A stretch of 64,000 bases of DNA from Pogona vitticeps (GCF_051106095.1 NC_135786.1:25509001-25573000); one strand, 5' to 3'. Shown: positions 34,861-47,049, counted from the first letter of the stretch. Program-made: numbers and translations. The notes: generated by a model not told the origin, from the sequence alone.

Positions 34861-36104
34861 CTTTGTGCATTTAATCTTTTTTTGAATTAAAAAACATGCT
34901 TGTCTGTTAGTACTGTTCTGGCACTCACACTGTTTTTATTACAGTTGTTTAAACAGTATTGCCAGTTGTACTAAAGAGTGCTAATTGGCAGAGTAGCCCA
35001 TTGTAAGGAAAGAAGGAGGATATTGGACCTGCTGCCGCTTATCTCATAGTAAATTTTTGAAAAGATACATTGTTTGGCAACCAAGGTGCCCTGAGATTCA
35101 AAGGCACCTCAGCTGATCTGAGCAGCAATGTTGCCATAGTCCCACTCTGTTTTTTGAGCATATAGCCATTGTGTCTCTTCTAAAGCGGTGGTATAAATAT
35201 CTAGCAAAAAATATTAATTTTAAGAAGTTGTGAATTGTAACTTTTATTGAAGTGTTATGAGAATTTTGCCTCACCTTGAAATAGCAGCCTAACATGTAAA
35301 ATGCACTTTTATATCAGTCTTTAATGTGGACATTTAGTAACTTGCTCCAAAGTTCAATATAACTTATATGGAGTAATGTTGTTGTTTCTATTTTAAATGT
35401 AATCTGTGTATTATAAAACTGATGATTTGAAGGCAAAAAATAGAGATGCCTTATGCACAGCTTTTCCTTCATACAAGTGTGATATCGTAAGTATTTCTAA
35501 CTACTGTATTATATAAACATGGATACTTTATCCTGATAGGAAGGGATCTGCAGCCCCACTTAAGAGAAAAGTCTCCTGAGATTTTTCCTCCTTCTATGGT
35601 CCCTGTCCCCTTTCCGCAGATTCATAGACCAGCAATTTAAATAATTTGATATATGCCAGTATATGTGATGTCACTGTCTTAGGTATGTGTATGTGTACAA
35701 GCAGAAGAACAAATTATGCAAGGCAAATCAGGGTTGCTGTGGAGTATATGACCTAGTACCATGTCAGTAGCAAATTTGCAGGCGTCTCAACAACCATATG
35801 TGTTCACTGTGTACAGTGGACATCTAGGATGGTGGTTGGACAAATGGCACATAGCATGGACCAAATCTGAGACTTTGCAGGTGTCCAAATATTACCACCA
35901 ATCAAAGAACAAATTGACTCAAATTGTGTGTGGCGACTTCCATGCCTTGTGACTACCTAATCAATTAATATTGGATTCTGCCATCTGCCTCATTTCTTTG
36001 CAAGACTGATATTTTATCCAATGACACGATATATGTAGACTTTGTCAACCTCAGTAAAAGATAGGCAAGCATGAGCTTCGTGGCATGTGGATTGGGACAA
36101 GAAA
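34861..36104. other. Unannotated intronic stretch
   Basis: No exon or repeat family recognised. Confidence 0.45.
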
Positions 36105-36112
36105 GGCTAGAG

Positions 36113-36471
36113 TTGTGACGGAGAAGCTTTTTGGAGCCCAAGTGCCCAAACTGTGGGAAAGGGGGAACCAGCGGGTGGCGGGTGGAAGTGGCAGCGGCGG
36201 ATGCGGAAGTGGCAGCAAAAGGGGGAATCCCGGGCACGGAGGTCCCTCCAGACCCCACTCCAGATCCGCCTCTAATTGTGCCCAACCCTTACCAGCACCA
36301 ATTGCTCTGGATTCTGGCCCACCGCCTGTTGGGGTGCTAGCACCACTGCTGCCGCTGCCTCCTCAGGTTTGGCTGCCGGGGTTAGCGATCCAGTGACTCA
36401 TAGCTCGCATGCCCGCAGAGAGAGCTCTGCATGCCAGCTGTGACACGTGTGCCATAGGTTCGCCATCGCTG
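36113..36471. mobile_element. hAT-type non-autonomous element
   Basis: A 359-bp GC-rich insert is flanked by perfect 8-bp repeats GGCTAGAG (36105-36112 and 36472-36479). The right end, GCCATAGGTTCGCCATCGCTG, is a typical hAT terminus (CAGCGATGGCGAACCTATGG in reverse). The left end matches it only at about 8 of 14 positions. Confidence 0.7.
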
Positions 36472-36479
36472 GGCTAGAG

Positions 36480-39390
36480 GAAAGCTGATGCTGCAGAGAA
36501 GGTCTGCAAAGCGAGCTGTTTACTCTTCCAATACTGATGGAAACTTTCCACTGGTGGGTTTAAATAAAACAACAGTTTTTCTTATGCCACCAATGGTCTA
36601 AGATCCAGCATGGTTTAGTAGGTAGAACAGCCCAATTTGATGCCCTTTGTGTTTTTACATTATATTCCCATTATCTTTAAACGGCATGACCATTAGCCAC
36701 TTGCTGGGAATGTTTTGATTTGTACTTCAGCACACCAGAAGGGCACAAGGTTGAGGACCTGAGTTCAAAGTTTACTCAGTCATGCCACTCTGGATATTAT
36801 GGGGTGTGAGAATTGTATAAAGGTCTAATAGCCAATATCCTGTTGAATTTTCACATTGGTGTAATACATTGTTGTAAATAGCACTGGTAATGTCCTGCAG
36901 GTTAAGACATGAATGTAGGCATTTGCCTTTGCACGTTGAGTTGGGCAAATGTCTATGCTAACTTATTAACTTGCAGCAATTTGCCAAAGAGATTTACATC
37001 AGTTGGTTTGCACCAGTAGGCATAACTAATAGGATTTTGGCCAATATATTCTTTGTTATAAAGACAATTGAGAAGCTTAGCAGGGCTTGAGTTCTTGTGT
37101 TGAGTGCAATGTTAGGTGCTTCATTATTAAATAATAAAGTCTTGCTGACTGACTGCTTCATGATACCCATGCTTATAGCTGGCATTACACATCTACGTGG
37201 CTTTTAATTTGAGGAATCATATGTAACGTCCTCTGGTAATCTGTAGGTCCTTAATGGTTTCTCTGTTATTTCACCAGTGGAAACTAAATAAAGTTAAAAC
37301 TAAAAGTAATTTAATTAACAGCTGTCAATTTTTGTGAAACCATGGCTAAAAAAACTATTATCTGTGGTAGAAGAACACGTAGTGCATTGAACTGGGACAC
37401 TGGAAGCGGCAAAGACAGAGACTGGCATGTAAAGAATGAGAGAGAAAGGACCCTAAATTGCTGTTATGCTCCCAGTTTGATGGGGGGGGGAGTAAAAACC
37501 AGTATTTTCTCATTCGTTAGACTACATAACATCTGAGACAGGATTCTGTGATTTGTTCCCAAATGCAAAAAGGAAAAGAGAAGAAATTTTTTTGTATTAT
37601 GTCCTGAAACACTAGGTAATATTTATTTATTTATTAGTAGTAGTATTTAAGGAAAACTTAATTTCAATGCTTGAAGAAGATGGGAATCTGATAACCATTT
37701 AATTGCTAGAGCAGAGATCTTCAACCTACACACTCAGTACTGATACATTTTTTCACATGTTCTATTATATATTACTGCATTCTTTCTGCTCTGAGGGTTG
37801 GGTATTGAATAATCACCTTCTCTGAAACATGCTATTCAATTAGCATAGAATTATAACGGGCCTCATACATCAACTTAAAGGGCTGTCGGCTAAATCTTTA
37901 TTAATGTGCATGCATAATGCATTTGATAGGGAAAGTGCTTTTCTTAATGAACAACTTCCTTACAAGATAGGCAGAAATCTATGTCCTCTTGCTAAAATAC
38001 TTATTTCCCTTGTGCTGTAGCAATCTGTTCATTATTAATGATTTTAAAACAGTTGCTGGTGTTGGATGACAAGGGAAAATAAAGTCTTACCTTGCAAAAA
38101 TAATGGAATTCCACACGGTAGGTCATATTGGCTTCATTACAATTTTGGAACCTCTTCTGCAAAAAGGGAATTTTGTAGTAGCTCTCTTTATAGAGCCCAA
38201 TCCAGAAAAGTTTTCTTTTGTGCAAAGCAGTGCAACTCAATCAATCTAAGTATTCTAACTCAACCATTCTAAGTCTTAAGTACAGACTTCAGGTATGCCG
38301 AAGAGCTATCATGCTGCTTACAAACATGAACTTACTCATGGTGCTATGTTGTTCCTAATTTATAGGAGTTGTAGTAATTGTAATAAGACTAGTCACTAAG
38401 TACACACACAACTTTATCAGGTTATTGTAAGAAAGTTCACCCACCCAGTTAAGTGTGATGAAAAACTGGGTTTCTCCCCCTACTCCATTTGCCTAATATT
38501 ATTTATTTTTCAGGTGTATCATCAGATCAATGTATTGATGCTTTTATTTCCCAATTCTTTCTGAACTGGTTATTGCATTACCTATAGTTCTCTAAAACCT
38601 TTAGCATGAAAGCATACTGGTAATGTTGAATTAGATATTGTAATATAACAAAAGAAGATGAATGTACTTTGCGGCTGCTTTATCAGTGGATTATTTCTCT
38701 TATAGGCTGCAACCATATAACAGAATGTTACATAGAGAGTGGGACCAACCCATGACAATTGAAATGAGAATCTTCCAGACTTTTAATAAGCATGTGTCTC
38801 TTTCCAGCATGGTTTCCTCAAGTCCTTTCTCCACCCGTCCTTCCAACTGTAATTTATTTTGGTTTATCAGTTGTATAAATCTGCCTCACAATGCAGAGAG
38901 CTTGGTTTTTCTAGGATATTTTGCTTGTGCAATTGTTCTCACTGGTGGAAAGGGAGTAAATGATTCCCCGCCCTCTGTTCCCCCTTGGCCCTCCACTCCA
39001 GAGAGTGGAGAAGCCCTCAAGAACAACATGGGAGATCTGCAGAAGTTGACATGAAAGGCTTGGAAGGGAAACAGCTAAAATTTGCTTTCACTACAGATGC
39101 CTTTATGTGTCTGAAAGACCTTTTCATGAAAAGAATGGGCACTTCTGTGTCCTTCCATTAATAGGAGAGAGTCAGGTTTGAAGCTACCGTGTGCACCATG
39201 CGTTCATCGGTGTGTTTAATTGTGATGAATTCTGAATTATAACTCTTAAATCAGAACTCTTACACTCTACTGTTCAGAATAAGCAGAACAGAACTTTCAG
39301 TATTCAGTATTCTGTGTATCCATATTAAAGTTGCTTAACCTTGGAATTTTCTGCCTTTGTAAACTCATGATGTTTGAATATTCTGTGTTT
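36480..39390. other. Unannotated final part of the intron
   Basis: A hAT-like end (CAGAGATCTTCAACC, about 37713) has no partner. The frame at 38662-39054 matches no family. The rest is AT-rich intron. Confidence 0.4.
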
Positions 39391-39398
39391 TTCTATAG

Positions 39399-39557
39399 TT
39401 GAGGAACTGGACTGTTGAAGAACTTCAGCGGAGACTTGGGGCACTAGACCCTATGATGGAGCAAGAGATAGAAGAGGTTCGTCAAAGGTATCAGTCAAAA
39501 CGGCAGCCTATTCTTGATGCCATCGAAGCAAAGAAAAGACGCCAGCAGAATTTCTGA
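39399..39557 (+). CDS. STK4: STK4 (MST1) terminal coding exon, SARAH domain
   Basis: This exon encodes the last 52 residues and stop of serine/threonine kinase 4, the Hippo-pathway kinase (Drosophila Hippo orthologue). STK4 phosphorylates LATS kinases and MOB1 and is cleaved by caspases in apoptosis. The translation begins LRNWTVEEL, contains DPMMEQEIEE and YQSKRQPILDA, and ends AKKRRQQNF followed by TGA. These are the SARAH coiled-coil hairpin residues that mediate homodimerisation and binding to SAV1 and RASSF proteins. Residues typical of STK4 rather than STK3 are WTVE, MEQE, YQSK and DAIEAKK; STK3 has LSLE, MERE, YTAK and DAMDAKK. Compared with the human protein as I recall it, about 45 of 52 residues are identical, and most changes are conservative (one is Leu to Gly after the QRRL motif). 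The exon starts in phase 0 after an AG acceptor. It is intact, and the kinase domain lies upstream of the window. Confidence 0.93.
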   Translation: MRNWTVEELQRRLGALDPMMEQEIEEVRQRYQSKRQPILDAIEAKKRRQQNF

Positions 39558-39590
39558 GAAAACCTTCGCTGTAGAATAGATTTCCCTAAC

Positions 39591-39596
39591 AATAAA
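39591..39596 (+). terminator. STK4: Proximal polyadenylation signal of STK4
   Basis: A canonical AATAAA lies 34 bases after the stop codon. If used, it would give a very short 3' UTR that excludes the hAT insertion. Use is inferred only from the hexamer. Confidence 0.4.
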
Positions 39597-39984
39597 CTGT
39601 TCCTCTATGACTACTGTGTAGGTGATAATTGTTTAAAAATGTTTTAGCAAAGCAGGCAAAGTTGTCATTTACTGTAGCACCTTTTCAAACTCAGGAATGT
39701 TCTTGGAAGAAGCTCTCATGAACAGGTTACACAATTTTCAATGTTAGAAATGTTTTAAATAGATCGCATGATGTTTTTGAGGAATCCTGTTAATGTTTGG
39801 AGCTAGCATTTGTTTTTATGAAGCTGAACAGCAATTGGAAATAGACTAAAGAATACTGGCACTCACAGTTTCACTGTCTCCCTCAATGTCATGATTTCTG
39901 TATGGTGATGGTGAATGGCTTTATTTATTTTATTTTATTTTTTTGTGAAGGGGGAAAAAGTAGATAAAATGGTATCTTTTAGGC

Positions 39985-40574
39985 CAGGGAACAGGGGTAA
40001 ATTACCCAAAATGGGGTAAAAATGAAAATCCTGGGGGTAATGAAGACGGTCCCAGCAGTGTAACCATTTCATTACCCCCAGGCATTTTCTTTCTGACGAT
40101 ACTGTGTGTAGGTGGGCATTCCATTGCGGGAAGAGCAAGCCCCGGTGAGGAACTGCACAGGGCACCCACCTGCCCTCCTCGCCTCCAAAGTGGGGGGATT
40201 GCAGTGGACAGGGCCAGCTGGACTGTTTGCCTGGTGGAGCCCTGGTCGGGGCTTTTCTTCCTGCCCGCGCCCGTCCACCCACTGTGCTGGCAAGGAGGCC
40301 CCCTTCCCACCCTGCCTCACCTGAGCTCATGGCCAGTGGACCTGCCGGACCTGCGGTGCCCACCTCCCCTCACCAAGGACGCAATTTCCCAGAAGCGTGG
40401 CGGCTCCAGACTAGCTGCTCGGGCGGCAGCTGCAGGTCCCGGGCAAGTGCAGAGACGGGGGGGGTCGGCCGCGGATGGCGAGAGCGGAGGGGCGGTCCTG
40501 GGAGGGGGCGAGGTAATGTTGGCATATAGAAATTTTTTGGAGGGGTAAAAGATAAAAAAGTTCCCTGACCCCTG
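39985..40574. mobile_element. hAT-type non-autonomous DNA transposon in the STK4 3' UTR
   Basis: The element is 590 bp and flanked by a perfect 8-bp direct repeat TTTTAGGC (39977-39984 and 40575-40582), the size typical of hAT transposition. Its ends are imperfect inverted repeats: CAGGGAACAGGGG on the left, and CAGGGGTCAGGGAA as the reverse complement of the right end. The interior is GC-rich, unlike the AT-rich UTR around it, and I recognise no intact transposase. A short imperfect hairpin (GGGGGTAATGAA / TTCATTACCCCC) lies near the left end. The perfect duplication suggests a fairly recent insertion. Confidence 0.8.
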
Positions 40575-41313
40575 TTTTAGGCTGATGTGCTGGGATGCCT
40601 GGGGATTTTCTCTACAAAATTCTGGACATGTCTGTGAGTATGAGAAAATTTGCACATTTGCCTGGTCATCTAAAAATTCCCAAGAGATGTTTTATTTAAC
40701 GTCTTTCATATTTACTGTTTGCAGTAACCACTGTATATTAACCTACCTCCTCTCATGTTTGCCGTATTATTGTTTAATGGTACTATGGACATAGTTTTTA
40801 AAACAAAAGTGATTCACTGGCAAGAATATGCAACCTCTTCCAGTGTCTGAAAGAGCAATATAAGCCTGCTTTTAATCCATTTCAAAAGCCTCTAAAAATC
40901 CATGCCTTACATGGTCCCATTAAAAGCATTGGTGTTTCAATTATTTTTTTAAAAAAACAACAACTATATGTGTATTTAAAAGTGCTGGTACTTTTTGAAT
41001 GATTTCTTGGTATTTTCCAATATGTACTATAATATGAAGCCAGTCTATCACTCAAGAAAACATGATTCATACATCCTTTGTAATATTTTTTTTCCAGAAT
41101 TCCTTACAGCAGATAAATATCACAGTACTTGCAACTCAGGAAATTAGGAATTCTCTTAAGATAAGGTTTAAAATATTAAGGGAATTGTAAACATTTATAG
41201 GCTTTGCTATTTTGAGCTTCATTTTTCCGAGGCTTGCAATATTAGTTTTAATTTTAAACTGGACTGTATATTTCATTTGATTTGGAAAGGTTAATGATGT
41301 CAGTTAATATTAA

Positions 41314-41319
41314 AATAAA
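41314..41319 (+). terminator. STK4: Possible intermediate polyadenylation signal
   Basis: AATAAA in an AT-rich part of the presumed 3' UTR; there is no other support. Confidence 0.25.
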
Positions 41320-42326
41320 GATCATTGACCCAAAATAATAATTTCAAAATGTCCTGTTAGGAAAAATGTGATGTGTCAGATTTAATAAAGCAATAACATC
41401 CACAGGCAGAAGGAATCCTGTTGAAATAAATAAGCAGTATGCAAGATCATGCCTCATGTCTTGTGTAATTTTCACTAATTACTTTTAATTTTCAAAGGAG
41501 ACATTACAGTGGAATACATCCGTTGCTAGTTGTGGCCTAATAAGGTTTCAAAACATCACTTTCCATTTTCATGGCATATAATAGTAAAATTGTAATAGCC
41601 AAGCTTCAGAGATGCTTATGTGCATTTGCAGAGTGCTTCAAAATATAAATAAGAAGTTGAGATTCATTCATTTCCCCAGCAGTGCTTTATTCTTAATAGA
41701 TGAAGGATTTCATGACCTTCATGGGGTCATAGAAATAAGCTGAAATGCCATTTTCTGCATGGAAAACTTTGGGTCCACATCTACAGTTACTAAAGTAGTT
41801 TTATATTTGTCACAGTAGATTTAAAGTCCCCAGCTTCCTGTTTGTTATTGTAACTCAGGGCAGAGGGAGAATTAGTCCTGATTTGCCCTATAGCTAGGCC
41901 ACAACATCAAACAAATCTACTGTATTTCCATCCTTGCTCATAGTGTAACAGACAAATTTCAGGGGAGCATGAAGGGAACTGTAGTTCAAGTCCAGCCCTT
42001 TCTGCTGATGAAGACTTAAAGTGGTATCAATCTCTATTCAATATTGGAGTTACAGAAACACTCCTATTAGGGGCCACCGTCTATAAAAGAGTACTTATGT
42101 TTGTTAGTGTTTCATGTTGTTGGATCTAGCCATTAATACATCAGGCTTATCCTGGATGTTGAGGTATTGAAAAACGGTGTGGTAAAAAAGGGAAACATTA
42201 ACCGATAAACCAAAGGAATCACATTCAGTGTAAATCAAGCATATTGGTTGCTGAAAGCTTTTGAACAAAATTAGTAATTTACAAGAGGGTGGCTTGCAAA
42301 ATGAACTGATCTTTTCAAATGTTGAT

Positions 42327-42394
42327 TTCTCTTCATGGTCAAATGTCTGAGCAAACAGACATTCTCTTCATGGTCAAATGTCTGAGCAAACAGC
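42327..42394 (+). repeat. 36-bp tandem duplication in the STK4 3' UTR
   Basis: The segment TTCTCTTCATGGTCAAATGT and the bases after it occur twice in direct order, with starts 36 bp apart (42327 and 42363). The copies are identical over about 32 bp, so the duplication looks recent. Confidence 0.75.
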
Positions 42395-43260
42395 CCTGAA
42401 GATGAGAAAGCTGATCATTTGCACTGTAACATGCTTTAGCAACAGAAGGCTTGCAGCAGTAGAACCGATAGTTATACTGCGTTTCTGTTCATATACATTC
42501 CTTTTTTCTTCTCCTCTGTATCCTGTTGTTTTTCTCAATCCTTTTGCTACCTGTGTAAATAAAGTAAATGGACCTTTTCGTAAACTGTGATGCTAAATAT
42601 TCCGGAATGAGTACATTTTACCTCTGGTTCAGTTGTTTTATGCACAATGTGATATCAAGCTGAGCAGACTACTTTCATATAAAAGAGATTATCATTTAGC
42701 TGGGAATATATGCGTTGACTGTATCATATATTTCACCAGTTGTCTCCCTCTGTCCCACAATAGCAGGGAAAGACCATGCTGAATCTCCAAACTGGTTATG
42801 TCCTATTTTATTTTGTCTTGAACTAGTATTCCTATTTGATTCTCTGTAAAAGAAAGACTCTCTGCTACAAGAAAAAGCTCAGCAGTTTCCATAATTTAGC
42901 CTTCTCTGCAAACCAATGAGGATAGAGTCCCAGGTGCTGCTCATGTCATCCACCATGAGCAAACCTGCTTTGTCAGTTTCCTTAATAACTCTCTCATCAA
43001 AATATAGTTCTCACTATGGATTCTTCTGCAGGAATGTATCACTTCGTCCGTCATCCAGAGTGTAATTTGACTTCCCTTGCCCAGTACAGACAGTTTTAAA
43101 AACCCTACAGTTCATATACTAGGGCAATAACATTCACATGGTTTATGGGCCCATGACCACAGCTTGAAGCATTCCAGCTAAGTTGCCACTAGGGATTCGG
43201 AGTTTTGTACTGGGCGGCGCGGGGGGGGGGGGAAGCTTCTGGAATTCATCCAGAATCTCC

Positions 43261-43600
43261 AGGCAGAATTCTGGGAACTAAAAAACAATTTTTGGAGCAA
43301 CTTGCCCTACAAGTGCTCCTGTTTATGTGGTTTTGAGCTCCTTTGAACAGCAAAGCAGCAAAACAACTGCTCTCAAATACCATGATAGTCAGTAGAGCTA
43401 CCTGGGAGTTCTTGGGAAGGGCTACCCCTCCCATTAGTACTTTCAAGTTTTTGGTAGCATTGTGACTTTGAGGATTTTCCAGGGCAGTTGCTTTGTTATT
43501 CAAAGAAATTCAAAAACCCACAAATGGGAGCACCATGGATGTAGAGAGAGCTGGTCTGAAGCCTGCTGGTTTTTAGTTCCCAATCTCAGAATTCTGCCCC
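43261..43600. repeat. Foldback (inverted repeat) in the distal STK4 3' UTR
   Basis: The left arm at about 43262-43287 (AGGCAGAATTCTGGGAACTA then an A run) is matched in reverse complement by the right arm at about 43568-43599 (TTTTTAGTTCCC, CAGAATTCTGCCCC), with one small indel. The ~280-bp loop shows no gene. A poly-G run lies just to the left at about 43219-43232. It may be an old non-autonomous DNA element; no target duplication was found. Confidence 0.4.
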
Positions 43601-43926
43601 GGGGGATTTTGGGAGAGAAGTCCAAAAAAGCCAGAAGTCCCATGCTCAGTTGCTAGTACTTCCTTTTGCAGCCTTAAACCAAGTCTCCAGTTCCATGAGA
43701 AACATAATGTGAAATTCTTGGCTTTAATGTTTTGTTATAAACGTTAGCACATCATACAAGTGTAACTTTAAATTCTTCTTTTGTAGAGGTCTGTTTTGTA
43801 TATAATATGGAAACCTTGGTTTCTTTAATCATGAAATTAATGTTTTGTTACATCATTCTTTTTAAGTTTGATACAATTTGTTTTTTGTTTGGGTTTTTTT
43901 AACATCTTGCATTATGTGTTTAATAG

Positions 43927-43937
43927 AATAAAATAAA
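43927..43937 (+). terminator. STK4: Distal tandem polyadenylation signals
   Basis: Two AATAAA hexamers overlap by one base, preceded by T-rich sequence. The known repeats become dense again soon afterwards, which suggests the end of the long 3' UTR. Inferred. Confidence 0.45.
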
Positions 43938-43945
43938 CTGCTCTA

Positions 43946-45030
43946 AGAATAATCTGAAAATATGGTTTCAATGTTATTCCACTTAGAATGTGCCAAGGGC
44001 AGATAGCTCATGCATGTTTTTACAGATGTTCAGTCCACCCTGGGATTCTGTTTTCACTGTTGGCCTAATCTAGTGCAGTCATTGGCAGTTTGATCAGTCC
44101 ACGTTAGGTACTAAGACCTTTCCTAGGAATGTAGAGAGACATTTAAACATAGGAGGAGCTATCCTATAAATTATCTCCTCCAACAACTAATGTACATATT
44201 TATTTATTTATTTATTTATTCATTTATTCATTTATTCATTTATTCATTTATTCATTTATTTATTTATTTGCCTTCCTAGCAGCTAATTGCTGTCAGGCTC
44301 CTGCAGACAAATGTTAGGATGCTCTGTTATAAAACAGATAACTAACTAACTGTGTAACTTCTAACCACTTTTCCTGCCCAGTGTACTGAAGCCCTGCAGC
44401 ACCAAAGAAAAAGAGGCTAGTGTCTTACATTTGAAGTAATAAGCTTTCTGTTTATCAGAAGAGGAAATCTTCTCAATAGATATCAATGTCCTATTGTCAT
44501 TAGTGCATAACACTTATATACATCTCACTGACCGAATGGGGCAACACTATCTAGGACTAAACAGTTGGATTCAGCCCTGCAGTTGGAAGACTATTCCAAA
44601 CTAGAAAGACCTGAATCTATAGTGAAAACTAAACAGGTTGTACTCAGAGAATGCTCTCATGGATCAGTGATCTTCTGAGAAAGTGGTGGGCCGAAGCAGT
44701 AGGCAACTTTCTGCTCCCGATTCTTATGTTTCACATGTCAGAACTTATTATTTCTCTTTTTAAAACAGCAAAACACTATGGACAAAGTAAAAAATAGTAA
44801 TGAGGTAACAATAATTGTTAAAGCTTTAAGCTGTATGGAAAAAAACCCAGCCAGTTGTTGCCACCTCAGTTATGTTAACCAGGCTTAAGAATGCATATAT
44901 ATTCCTGTGAAATAACCCAAAACACCAACTTCATTATTAGCTGACAATGAGCGCTCATAGGTAGCCACTGCCCTCAAGCAGCAGATTTTGCAGTACCAGT
45001 GTATTTTTGCCATCTATCCATGGCATGGAT
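43946..45030. other. Intergenic, with a (TTTA)n/(TTCA)n microsatellite at about 44196-44270
   Basis: The tetranucleotide run is followed by CCTTCCTAGCAGCTAATTGC; it may be the tail of an antisense LINE. Nothing else is recognised. Confidence 0.5.
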
Positions 45031-45039
45031 CCACATGAA

Positions 45040-46790
45040 TTTTAATGTACGCTCATCTCCAAATCATTGCCCATCTCCATTTCCTCGGTTGTGGCACTGG
45101 TGCGCGAGGTTGGATTGTAAACTTCCTTGAAATGGCATATGTTCTTCCCACTTGTACTCTGCAAGGACCTCCCCATGGAGTGCTCATGGTGTTGATGATG
45201 AAGATGAGGCTTGCTAGGTCTCAGAGAATGAGCTGCTGTTCCAGGAAATGGCTAGGCTCCCCTGAATCTCCAGGCCAGGCAAACAAATGTGAGGAGCAGT
45301 GGTGGAAGGGAAGGAGCGAGTATCGTTTATTGTTACCGAGTGGCCATAGTGTTTGGGTACCAAACTCCAACCCTCTCCGAATGGCACCAGGGCTCACTGG
45401 CTTCCTGTGTCTCCAACACAACACATAATATACTTGCTTAGGAGCTCAGATAGGGAACCCACAATGCCTAACTCACTACCACACACATGCATGGAGAAAT
45501 GTGTTCCCAATTCCTGTGACATCACAAGGCCCCATACCATGACTTCACAAAGACCCACCCTAGGCATTGGGCCCCAGATATACGGTAATGAGGGGATGGG
45601 GAAGATAATCCCATTACAGCCTCTGACAAACAAGACAACACTTTAAAACCATTCCAGAAAATTCTTTTATTGGTTTTGGAAAAGAGGCTAAACGGGTATC
45701 CTCAGCAGAGACAATGGCCTGGTTCAGCTCCAGAAGGATGCCTGCCTTCTGGTCCCTTTCATCCGCCTGGGGAAGAGGAAGCTTCGGGCCCTGCAAGAGA
45801 AAGAGAGAGAAAAAAACAACTAAGGGGCGAGCTTAGTTGTCCACTGCTGTCAACCGGCTTCAACCCAGGCGTATAAACCGACCAATGTTCTGGCAACTTC
45901 ATCCCGAAGTTCCGCCTGCCAACATCCAGTGGCTTCCACCAGGAATATCCACCCACTGCTTTTGAAGCCAGCCTCCACCAGCTCCCAAATGCTTGGGTCA
46001 CACACGCCCCAGCGACATCCCCACAGAATGCCAGCTAGCCCATTCACACATTCACACATACACCCACCACAAACACACCCGCCACACACACACACCTTCA
46101 CTCCACCAGCCATTCACACGCCCGGGCTTGCATCCACCGATATCCACCAAGCTTCCGCCAGCTGGTTTCAGGAGGCTAACGTCTTGTGGCTTTATCCACC
46201 ATCCTCTGCCGGCCTCTGCCTTGTGGCCTCAGCCAGCTTCTGCAGGGAGATTCCACCAGGTTCTGTCTGCCAACGTCCACCGACTTCCCCCTGGTCCATC
46301 GCCAACATCAGCCAGCTTCAAGCCACGGATCTCCGCCGGCCTCCAGCTGTTCTCGCAAGCCCACTTAGCAAGTTCACTTGCTTTTGCGAGAGAACTTGCC
46401 TTGGGCAGAAGGGCTGGGTTCTCTGCAGCCACTGCCACTCTCTCTGCCAGACTGCCCTCTGGCCACCCTTCTGGTCTCCCGCCCTGCCCAGCAAGCCCCT
46501 TTTATCTGCCAGCAGAGAGGGGGGCTCTGTGAGGTCACCAAGACCCAGATGAATGGGCTTGGGTTCCCAAGGCAGCAGCAGAAACCTCAGGATTGGCTGA
46601 GTCTTGAAGATGATGTCAACAGTCCCTCTGATCATGTGATTCACCCACAAAAGCTTGCATTTTGCATGATGTTTTTAAAATATTTTTTTAGTGGCCTATT
46701 AATGTATCCCCTGTCACCAATCCCTCTGATTGTTAAATCTCCCCATGTTGGCCTTCTGACAGGATTCTAGGCTGGTGCTCAAAAAAGTTA
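45040..46790. repeat. Unclassified GC-rich block with degenerate CCACC/GCCAGC repeats
   Basis: This block differs in composition from its AT-rich flanks. From about 45850 to 46350 it repeats degenerate segments of the form TCCACCAGCTTCYGCCAGC. Two TTTTATTGG-like motifs (for example 45664) read as CCAATAAAA on the minus strand, so a minus-strand element with a polyadenylation signal is possible. No protein domain was recognised, and the overlapping frames on both strands look repeat-driven. Confidence 0.3.
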
Positions 46791-47049
46791 TCTTCCAGCA
46801 TTTGCACCAAACTTTCCTAAGCCGTGAGCTAGGGGGAAAAAATGAAAGTAATAAATGAATAAGGATGGGCACAGTCACACAATGCAGCCTTTGACCCTTT
46901 TGGGTTGGTTTTTTTCATTTTCTTTATTTATTTTTGCCTCTTTTTGAACATGTTTTTCTTGCCCTTGCCATGAAAAAGATAAGGAGCCATTAAGAAAAAA
47001 ACCTCACTGTTTGAAACACATACAAGTATTTTAACACCATCCCTGCACT

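Larger units (their letters stand above)
39558..43945 (+). other. STK4: Probable STK4 3' untranslated region
   Basis: The region after the TGA is low in recognisable repeats, apart from the hAT element at 39985-40574 and a foldback at about 43261-43600. It has an AT-rich, 3'-UTR-like composition. Polyadenylation hexamers lie at 39591, 41314 and 43927/43932. Mammalian STK4 transcripts, as I recall them, carry 3' UTRs of several kb, so use of the distal signal is plausible. The true 3' end is inferred and needs RNA evidence. Confidence 0.55.

Noticed and set aside
38662-39054. 130-residue frame just upstream of the STK4 terminal exon
   Set aside because: Does not match the preceding STK4 exons; no conserved motif.
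39399-39557. Assignment to STK3 instead of STK4
   Set aside because: WTVE, MEQE, YQSK and DAIEAKK are STK4-type residues; STK3 differs at each.
45929-46552. 207-residue Pro/Ser/His-rich frame
   Set aside because: Low-complexity CCACC-rich repeat; alternative frames are equally long and no domain is seen.
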